This document shows, piece by piece, positions 41,634 to 48,536 of a stretch of 64,000 nt of DNA. The stretch covers positions 1,984,001-2,048,000 of the forward strand of contig NZ_CP067396.1 in the NCBI RefSeq assembly GCF_023617245.1. The letters run 5' to 3'. The position numbers and the translations under genes are program-made. Positions within the stretch are counted from its first letter, which is position 1; the number at the start of each line of letters is the position of its first letter. The notes under the pieces are model-generated. The model saw only the letters and a program-made list of their open reading frames with translations. It was not told the DNA's origin and searched no databases. Source of the stretch: Lysobacter enzymogenes. GTDB taxonomy: Bacteria > Pseudomonadota > Gammaproteobacteria > Xanthomonadales > Xanthomonadaceae.

Positions 41634-41905
41634 GGACTTCAGTCCCGACGCCTTCCGCTCCGCTCGCGCCGATCCTTCCCGGCGCGCAATCCCGCCGCCC
41701 GCGAACGCCCAGCATCGCCGCCCACGGCACCGCCCCGGACGCACCCGCCGCCCGCCCTGCCATCGGTCATCCCCCCCAATCGGCCATGGGCCGGTCCCGG
41801 CCCGCCGCTAGCATCGTGCTCAGCCTGCCGCGGCTCCGCGTCCGGCCCGCACCCTGTTCCTCCCCGCCCGCCGGCCCGTCCGCCGCCCGCCCGAGACCCC
41901 ATCCG

Positions 41906-42799
41906 ATGCTGACCATCCGCGACCTCACCAAGACCTACGCCAACGGGGTGCGCGCCCTGGACGGCATCTGCCTGGACGTCCCGCGCGGGATGTTCGGCCT
42001 GCTCGGTCCCAACGGCGCCGGCAAGTCCTCGCTGATGCGCACCCTGGCGACGCTGCAGGAGGCCGACGGCGGCAGCGCGGTGCTGGAGACCGACGGCCGC
42101 CGCATCGACGTGCTGAGCGAGAAGGACGCGGTGCGGCGGCTGCTGGGCTACCTGCCGCAGGACTTCGGGGTCTATCCCAAGGTCAGCGCGCTGGACCTGC
42201 TCGATCATTTCGCCGTGCTCAAGGGCCTGGGCGAACGCAAGCAGCGGCGCGAGGTGGTCGAGGGACTGCTGCACCAGGTCAACCTGTGGAACGTGCGCAA
42301 GCAGAAACTCGGCGGCTTTTCCGGCGGCATGCGCCAGCGCTTCGGCATCGCCCAGGCGCTGCTCGGCGATCCGCGCCTGGTGATCGTCGACGAGCCCACC
42401 GCCGGCCTCGATCCGGAAGAGCGCAACCGTTTCCTCAACCTGCTGGCCGAGATCGGCGAGAACGTCGCGGTGATCCTGTCCACCCACATCGTCGAGGACG
42501 TCACCGACCTGTGCCCGACCATGGCCATCGTCGACAAGGGCAAGGTCCTGCTGAGCGGCGAACCGAACGCGGCGATCGCCGCGCTGACCGGACAGGTGTG
42601 GCGGCGGCAGGTGCCCAAGTCCGAACTCGACAGCTACGAGACCCGCTTCACCGTGCTGTCCACCCGCCTGGTCGGCGGCCAGCCGGTGATCCACGTGTTC
42701 AGCGCCGACGCGCCGGAGGAGGGCTTCGAGCCGGTCGCGCCGGACCTGGAGGACGTGTACTTCCAGCGCCTGCGCAAGCATTCGCGCGTCGCGGCTTGA
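41906..42799 (+). CDS. ABC transporter ATP-binding protein
   Basis: 297 residues from ATG 41906 (MLTIRDLTKTYANGVRALDG). Walker A GPNGAGKSSL, Q-loop YLPQDFGVYP, signature FSGGMRQRFGIAQALL, Walker B LVIVDEPTAGLDP and switch His in LSTHIVEDV are all intact. The C-terminal about 70 residues are a family-specific extension. It is encoded 10 nt upstream of the permease-peptidase fusion, so the two proteins form one exporter-type complex. Confidence 0.93.
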   Translation: MLTIRDLTKTYANGVRALDGICLDVPRGMFGLLGPNGAGKSSLMRTLATLQEADGGSAVLETDGRRIDVLSEKDAVRRLLGYLPQDFGVYPKVSALDLLDHFAVLKGLGERKQRREVVEGLLHQVNLWNVRKQKLGGFSGGMRQRFGIAQALLGDPRLVIVDEPTAGLDPEERNRFLNLLAEIGENVAVILSTHIVEDVTDLCPTMAIVDKGKVLLSGEPNAAIAALTGQVWRRQVPKSELDSYETRFTVLSTRLVGGQPVIHVFSADAPEEGFEPVAPDLEDVYFQRLRKHSRVAA

Positions 42800-42809
42800 G
42801 GCGCGAGCG

Positions 42810-45800
42810 ATGACCTACGAATTCTTCCGCTTCGAGTTGCGCCAGCAACTGCGCTCGCCGCTGCTGTGGGTGCTGGCGATCATGTTCGGGCTGATGACCT
42901 TCGCCGCGGCCAGCAGCGACGCGGTGCAGATCGGCGGCGGCGTCGGCAACGTCAACCGCAACGCGCCGACCACCATCGCGATGTTCTACGGCTTCATGAG
43001 CCTGCTGAGCCTGTTCGCGATCGCCGCCTTCGTCTCCAACGCGCTGCTGCGCGATTTCGAGATGGGCACGGCCGACCTGTTCTTCTCCAGCCCGATGCGC
43101 AAGCGCGACTTCCTCGTCGGCCGTTTCGCCGGGGCGATGGCCGCGTGCCTGCTGGTCTACGCGATGGTCACGCTGGGGCTGATGATCGCGCCGGCGATGC
43201 CGTGGATCGACCCCGAGCGGCTCGGCGCGTTCTCGCTGTACCCCTATGTCTGGAGCATGGGCGTGTTGGTGCTGCCGAACCTGGTGTTCATCGGCGCGCT
43301 GCTGGCGCTGCTGGCGGTGACCGGACGCAACCTGCTGGTGGTGTACCTGGGCGTGATCGGCTTCTTCGTGCTGCGCTCGCTGGCCGGCGCGCTGGTGCGC
43401 GACCTCGACAACGAACTGGTCTCGGCGATGATCGACCCGTTCGGCCTGACCGCGTTCGCGCGCACCACGCGCTACTGGACCGCGCCGGAACTCAACAGCC
43501 GCCTGCCGGAGCTGGCCGGCTACCTGCTGCTCAACCGCGCGCTGTGGCTGAGCGTGGGCGCGGCGATGATCGCCGCCGCCTTCGCCTTGTTCAAACCGCA
43601 GCGCACCGGCACCGGCCGCGGCTGGCTGCGGCGCAAGGCCAAGCCCGCGACGGCGCCGGCGCCGCGCGCGGCGTCCGCGCGGGTCGCGCCGGCGCGGCCC
43701 GCGTTCGACGCGGCGACCGTGCGCGCGCAGTTCTGGGCCAGCGTGCGGCTCGACGCGGTCGGCGTGTTCAAGAGCGTGCCGTTCCTGATCATGCTGGCGT
43801 TCGCCGCGTTCAACTTCATCATGGGCGCCAGCAGCATGCAGCGCCTGTTCGGAACCCAGGTCTATCCGACCACCGCGCTGATGCTGCAGGCCTTGCAGGG
43901 CAGCTACAGCTACATGCTGGTGCTGATCGCGATGTTCTACGCCGGCGACCTGGTGTTCAAGGAACGCAGCGCCCGGCTCGGCGAGGTGACCGACGCGATG
44001 CCGGTGCCGAACTGGGTGCCGATGCTGAGCAAGTTCGTCGCCCTGATCGCGGTGGTGCTGGCGTTCCAGGCCATCGGCGGCGTCGCCGCGATGGGCGTGC
44101 AATTGTTCAAGGGCTACACCGCGCTGGAACCGTTGCTGTACCTCAAGGGACTGTTGCTGGCGTCGATCCCGTACGTGCTGATGGGCGGGCTGGCGCTGGT
44201 CCTGCAGGTGCTGTGCAACAACCGCTTCATCGGCTACGGCCTGACCATCGCGGTGGTGGTGGCGCAGGCGACGCTGGGGATGCTGCACTTCGAGCACAAC
44301 CTCTACAACTACGCCAACGCGCCCGACGCGCCGTATTCGGACATGAACGGCTACGGCCATTTCCTCGCCGGGCGGTTGTGGTTCCAGGGCTATTGGGGCC
44401 TGTTCCTGTGCGCGTTGCTGCTGGTGGCCGCGGCGTTCTGGCTGCGCGGCATTCCCGGCCACTGGCGCGAGCGGTTGCGGCTGGCGCGCGAGCGCCTGCG
44501 CGGCGGGCCGCGGCTGGCCCTCGCCGCCGCGCTGCTGGCGTGGGCGGCGACCGGCGCGTGGATCTTCTGGAACACCAACGTGCTCAACCGCTACCTGCCG
44601 TCGGACCTGGCGATGGACGAGCGCGCGCGCTACGAGAAGGACTACCGCAAGTACAAGGACCTGCCGCAGCCTCAGATCGTCGCGGTCGACAACGCCGTCG
44701 ACCTGCGCCCGGAAACCCTCGGCGTCAGCGCCAGCGGCCGCTACACCATCGTCAACCCGCACGCCGCGCCGATCGCCGAGTTCCATCTCCAGGTCGATCC
44801 GGAGTCGAAGATCGAGAAGCTCGACTTCGGCGGCGCCAGGCTGCTGCGCGACGACGAGCGCCTGGGTTACCGCATCTATCGCCTCGACCGGCCGATGCAG
44901 CCGGGCGAGCGGCGCGAGCTGACCTTCGTCCAGTCCCGCCAGGTACGCGGCTTCAGCAACGAGCCGGGCCAGCACGCCATCGTCGGCAACGGCAGCTTCT
45001 TCAACTCCGGCGCGTTCCCGCATTTCGGCTACGACCCAGGCCGCCAGCTGCAGGACCGCAACGAGCGACGCAAGCGCGGCCTCGGCGACGTGCCGCGCAT
45101 GGCCAAGCTCGAAGACCAGGCCGCGCGCGCCCACCACTACATCGCCAGCGACGCCGACTGGATCGAATTCAAGACTTCGATCTGCACCGCGCCGGACCAG
45201 ATCGCGCTGTCGCCGGGCTATCTGGTGCGCGAATACGAAAAAGGCGGACGCAAGTGCTTCGACTACGCGATGGACCGGCCGATGCTGCCGTTCTACTCGT
45301 ACCTGTCGGCGCGCTGGAAGGTCAAGCGCGCCACTTATCCGGGCGGGATCGCGATCGAGATCTACTACGATCCCAAGCACGAGTTCAACGTCGATCGGAT
45401 GATCGCCGGCACCCAGCGTTCGCTGGAGTACTTCCAGGCCCACTTCACCCCGTACCAGCACCGCCAGGTGCGGATCATCGAGTTCCCCGGCTACGAGACC
45501 TTCGCCCAGAGCTTCGCGAACACCATTCCGTTCTCCGAATCGATCGGTTTCGTCGCCGACCTGCGCGATCCTTCGGCGATCGACTACGTGTTCTACGTGA
45601 CCGCGCACGAAGTCGCGCACCAGTGGTGGGCGCACCAGGTGATCGGCGCCGACCAGCAGGGCTCGACCGTGCTGTCGGAATCGCTGTCGCAGTACTCGGC
45701 GCTCATGGTGATGGAGAAGGAATACGGCCGCGCCAAGATGCGCCGCTTCCTCAAGTACGAACTGGACCGCTACCTGTCCGACCGCGCCGGCGAGCGGGTC

Positions 45801-46385
45801 GAGGAACTGCCGCTGTACCGGGTCGAGAACCAGCCCTACATCCATTACCGCAAGGGCTCGCTGGTGTTCTACCGGCTGCGCGAGGAGCTCGGCGAGGACG
45901 CGGTCAACCGCGCGCTCAAGCGCTTCCTGCTCGACAAGGGCTACCAGCAGCCGCCGTACACCAATTCGGCCGAATTGCTGGCGTACCTGCGCCGCGAGGC
46001 GCGGCCCGACCAGCAGGCGCTGATCACCGACTTGTTCGAGAAGATCGGCTTCTACGACAACCGGATGCTGGCGGCCTCGTCGAAGAAGCGGGCCGACGGC
46101 AAGTACGAGGTGACGATGAAGCTGCAGGCGGGCAAGCGCTACGCCGACGGCAAGGGCCGCGAGACGCCCGGGCGGATGGACGACTGGATCGAGGTCGGGG
46201 TGTTCGGGCGCGGCGCCTCGGGCAAGGAGGAGGACGAGAAGGTCCTGTACCTGCAGCGCCGTCGCGTCACCGAGGGCGAGTTCAGCGTGACCGCGGTGGT
46301 CGACCAGGCGCCGTACGAGGTCGGCTTCGATCCGTACAACAAGCTGATCGACCGGGTGCCGACGGACAATCGCAGGAAGCTGTGA
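42810..46385 (+). CDS. ABC-2 permease fused to an M1-family aminopeptidase domain
   Basis: 1191 residues. The N-terminal about 590 residues contain two ABC-2 style membrane blocks (FFRFELRQQLRSPLLWVLAI, FVLRSLAGAL, then a second set from SVRLDAVGVFKSVPFLIML to LALAAALLAWAATGAWIFW), joined by an Ala/Arg-rich linker. The rest is periplasmic: an M1 N-domain-like beta region, then the zinc site HEVAH (His933, Glu934, His937) in YVTAHEVAHQWWAHQVIG and Glu957 in LSESLSQYSALMVMEKEYG. HEXXH and Glu are separated by 19 residues. This fused architecture is known from Bacteroidetes and Xanthomonadaceae; the substrate is unknown. A family C hairpin follows the stop directly. Confidence 0.92.
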   Translation: MTYEFFRFELRQQLRSPLLWVLAIMFGLMTFAAASSDAVQIGGGVGNVNRNAPTTIAMFYGFMSLLSLFAIAAFVSNALLRDFEMGTADLFFSSPMRKRDFLVGRFAGAMAACLLVYAMVTLGLMIAPAMPWIDPERLGAFSLYPYVWSMGVLVLPNLVFIGALLALLAVTGRNLLVVYLGVIGFFVLRSLAGALVRDLDNELVSAMIDPFGLTAFARTTRYWTAPELNSRLPELAGYLLLNRALWLSVGAAMIAAAFALFKPQRTGTGRGWLRRKAKPATAPAPRAASARVAPARPAFDAATVRAQFWASVRLDAVGVFKSVPFLIMLAFAAFNFIMGASSMQRLFGTQVYPTTALMLQALQGSYSYMLVLIAMFYAGDLVFKERSARLGEVTDAMPVPNWVPMLSKFVALIAVVLAFQAIGGVAAMGVQLFKGYTALEPLLYLKGLLLASIPYVLMGGLALVLQVLCNNRFIGYGLTIAVVVAQATLGMLHFEHNLYNYANAPDAPYSDMNGYGHFLAGRLWFQGYWGLFLCALLLVAAAFWLRGIPGHWRERLRLARERLRGGPRLALAAALLAWAATGAWIFWNTNVLNRYLPSDLAMDERARYEKDYRKYKDLPQPQIVAVDNAVDLRPETLGVSASGRYTIVNPHAAPIAEFHLQVDPESKIEKLDFGGARLLRDDERLGYRIYRLDRPMQPGERRELTFVQSRQVRGFSNEPGQHAIVGNGSFFNSGAFPHFGYDPGRQLQDRNERRKRGLGDVPRMAKLEDQAARAHHYIASDADWIEFKTSICTAPDQIALSPGYLVREYEKGGRKCFDYAMDRPMLPFYSYLSARWKVKRATYPGGIAIEIYYDPKHEFNVDRMIAGTQRSLEYFQAHFTPYQHRQVRIIEFPGYETFAQSFANTIPFSESIGFVADLRDPSAIDYVFYVTAHEVAHQWWAHQVIGADQQGSTVLSESLSQYSALMVMEKEYGRAKMRRFLKYELDRYLSDRAGERVEELPLYRVENQPYIHYRKGSLVFYRLREELGEDAVNRALKRFLLDKGYQQPPYTNSAELLAYLRREARPDQQALITDLFEKIGFYDNRMLAASSKKRADGKYEVTMKLQAGKRYADGKGRETPGRMDDWIEVGVFGRGASGKEEDEKVLYLQRRRVTEGEFSVTAVVDQAPYEVGFDPYNKLIDRVPTDNRRKL

Positions 46386-46821
46386 GGGGGCCGGGACCCG
46401 GGACCCGGGACCAGGGGCCAGGGACCAGGGACCAGGGACCAGGGCTTTGAGCCCTTCGGTCCCGGGTCCCCGGTCCCGGCTCGACCGCAATGAGCGCCGG
46501 CTGAGCCCGCCTCCCGGCGTGGCTGGCGTAAGCGACTGTTTTAGCGTAGAGTCCGCCCCGTTCAGCGCACGGCTGCCTCCCCGCAAGGGTACGTTTCCCA
46601 GGTTGCCCGTCGCCCCGCACATGCCGATAGGGCCGCGGCGCGACTTCTTATCCCGCACGTCTTTCGTCGCGCAGACACGGCCCGGAGCTTCCGGCGTCGT
46701 CAAACATAGAGACTCGCAGCGCGGTTCAAGGGAACGCTGGAGTCATCACGCGACCAATGAAGGTCCGGCGCGCCGATGGCGCGGCCGGCACGTCGGCGCG
46801 AACATCCGGAGTACCAAAGCA
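46386..46821. other. 436-bp gap upstream of the DEAD-box helicase
   Basis: It begins with a family C hairpin (46390-46480). The remaining about 340 nt are open in one frame in line with the helicase but lack coding character. This may be a long leader, as is common for RNA helicase genes, or hold a promoter I cannot place. Confidence 0.5.
46390..46480. repeat. Family C hairpin abutting the permease-M1 stop codon
   Basis: 23-bp arms (46390-46412 beginning GCCGGGACCCGGGACC; 46458-46480) with one mismatch. The centre has CAGGGAC repeated three times and an AGGGCTTTGAGCCCT mini-hairpin. It starts 4 nt after the stop codon. Confidence 0.85.
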
Positions 46822-48165
46822 ATGACGTTCGAATCCCTGGGCCTGGCGCCCGCGCTGCTGCGCGCGCTGTCCGAGCAGAACTACGCCACCCCCACCCCGA
46901 TCCAGGCCGAAGCGATCCCGCTGGCGATGGCCGGCCACGACCTGCTCGGCGGCGCCCAGACCGGCACCGGCAAGACCGCCGCGTTCGGCCTGCCGCTGCT
47001 GCACCGCCTGGCCACCGCCGCGCCGCAGGGCGGCCCGCGCAAGCCGCGCGCGCTGATCCTGGCGCCGACCCGCGAGCTGGCGCTGCAGGTCAGCGACAGC
47101 CTGCGCGGCTACGCCAAGTACCTGCGCCTGAACGTTCACGCCATCTACGGCGGCGCCGGCATGGGCCCGCAGCTCGACGCGCTGCGTCGCGGCGTCGACG
47201 TGCTGGTGGCCACCCCGGGCCGCCTGATCGACCACCTCGAGCGCGGCAGCGCCAAGCTCGACGCGGTCGAACTGCTGGTCATGGACGAAGCCGACCGCAT
47301 GCTCGACATGGGCTTCCTGCCGGCGATCAAGCGCATCCTCGGCCGCCTGCCGGCCAGCCGCCAGACCCTGCTGTTCTCGGCCACGTTCGAGGCCCAGATC
47401 AAGCAGCTGGCGCTGGAGTTCATGCGCACCCCGCAGCAGGTGCAGATCGCCGCCAAGAACGTCGTGGCCGACGCGATCAGCCACCGCGTGCATCCGGTCG
47501 ACGGCGGCCGCAAGCGCGACCTGCTGATCCAGATCCTGGCCGCGCGCCCGAACGATCAGGTGATCGTGTTCGGCCGCACCAAGCACGGCTGCAACCGCCT
47601 GGCCGAACAGCTCGAAGACGCCGGCCTGAAGGCCGTCGCGATCCACGGCAACAAGAGCCAGGCCCAGCGACAGAAAGCCTTGCGCGACTTCAAGGCGAAC
47701 AAGGCCCGCGTGCTGGTCGCCACCGACGTCGCCGCGCGCGGCCTGGACATCCCGAGCCTGCCGCTGGTGATCAACTTCGACCTGCCGATGGTGGCCGAGG
47801 ACTACGTCCACCGCATCGGCCGCACCGGCCGCAACGGCGCCACCGGCGAAGCCCTGTCGCTGGTCTCGCCGGACGAAGCCGGCCTGCTGCGGCAGATCCA
47901 GCGCATCCTCAAGGACGACATCGAGATGGTCAGCGTCGCCGGCTTCGAACCCTCGCGCCCGCTGCGCATGGGCTCCGACGCCCCCGGCGCGCGCCGTCCG
48001 GGCCCGGGCGGCAACAACCGCGGCAACAATGCCCCGCGCAAGCCCGCCCACCGTCCGCACGGCAAGCCGGCGCCGCGTCATGCGCACGCCGGCCCGAAGC
48101 AGCACCGCGGCGGCAACGGCGGCGGCCAGCAGCAGGGGCAGCGCCGGGATCGCAGCGCGGGGTGA
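46822..48165 (+). CDS. DEAD-box RNA helicase, RhlE-like
   Basis: 447 residues from ATG 46822 (MTFESLGLAPALLRALSEQN). All helicase motifs are present: Q motif TPIQAEAIP, Walker A AQTGTGKTAA, PTRELALQV, VATPGRLIDHLERG, MDEADRMLDMGF, LFSATFEAQIKQLA, VLVATDVAARGLDIP and HRIGRTGRNG. The last about 65 residues are a basic Gly/Arg/His/Gln-rich tail that probably binds RNA. It acts in RNA remodelling (ribosome assembly, mRNA decay, cold growth). A terminator follows about 30 nt after the stop. Confidence 0.93.
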   Translation: MTFESLGLAPALLRALSEQNYATPTPIQAEAIPLAMAGHDLLGGAQTGTGKTAAFGLPLLHRLATAAPQGGPRKPRALILAPTRELALQVSDSLRGYAKYLRLNVHAIYGGAGMGPQLDALRRGVDVLVATPGRLIDHLERGSAKLDAVELLVMDEADRMLDMGFLPAIKRILGRLPASRQTLLFSATFEAQIKQLALEFMRTPQQVQIAAKNVVADAISHRVHPVDGGRKRDLLIQILAARPNDQVIVFGRTKHGCNRLAEQLEDAGLKAVAIHGNKSQAQRQKALRDFKANKARVLVATDVAARGLDIPSLPLVINFDLPMVAEDYVHRIGRTGRNGATGEALSLVSPDEAGLLRQIQRILKDDIEMVSVAGFEPSRPLRMGSDAPGARRPGPGGNNRGNNAPRKPAHRPHGKPAPRHAHAGPKQHRGGNGGGQQQGQRRDRSAG

Positions 48166-48194
48166 GGTTTTCCCCGATCCTCGTCGCGGGAGTG

Positions 48195-48222
48195 GAAAAG
48201 GCCGGCATTGCCGGCCTTTTTC
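48195..48222 (+). terminator. Intrinsic terminator after the helicase
   Basis: GAAAAGGCCGGC-ATT-GCCGGCCTTTTTC: perfect stem with A-run and T-run. Confidence 0.92.
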
Positions 48223-48337
48223 TTTGGGCGCGCTTGCTGTGTCAACTGGTGTGGATGCGAATGATGCCGTATGCGCGGCACCTGCTGTTTATTTGTGTGT
48301 GGCGCTTCGGTCGGTCTCGTCCGTTGCGGCTGCGCTC

Positions 48338-48346
48338 TGCTATAAA
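48338..48346 (+). promoter_or_regulatory. Candidate extended -10 promoter of the RHS operon
   Basis: TGCTATAAA: a TATAAA hexamer preceded by TGn, about 190 nt before the GTG start. No good -35 is present at 16-18 bp, which is acceptable for an extended -10 promoter. Found by eye. Confidence 0.4.
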
Positions 48347-48536
48347 CAGCCACAGGTTTGTGGATCCGACTCATACCGGCTGTCGCGACAGGGGACTGCG
48401 ACGCCGCTTCTCTCCGGCCGCGTGCGGTCGAAAGATATGAAAGCGGCTGGCTGAACTGTTACTCGCCGATGGAGCGGCCGCGAAACCTGCGCTCGCGCGC
48501 CGTGCAGCGCGCACAAGGATCGAGCAGGGGAAAGCA

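Larger units (their letters stand above)
41304..41905. other. 602-bp repeat-rich intergenic region
   Basis: No credible gene. It contains an inverted family A copy (41343-41367), a palindrome with a 13-bp outer stem (41397-41481), three 35-bp direct repeats (41529-41633) and a direct family A copy (41627-41651). The last 250 nt before the ABC ATPase gene are Pro/Arg-coding in all frames, with no visible promoter. Confidence 0.75.
48166..48536. other. 371-bp region upstream of the RHS operon
   Basis: Past the helicase terminator this gap is more mixed in base content than the neighbouring genes. It contains the promoter-like site at 48338-48346 and no credible gene. Confidence 0.55.

Noticed and set aside
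41529..41651. CRISPR array
   Set aside because: The 35-bp units are directly adjacent with no spacers, and no cas genes are present.
42699..46703. Very long minus-strand open frame opposite the permease-M1 fusion
   Set aside because: High GC gives long antisense frames. The translation is His/Gln/Arg/Val-rich with no domain, while the plus strand has complete catalytic motifs.
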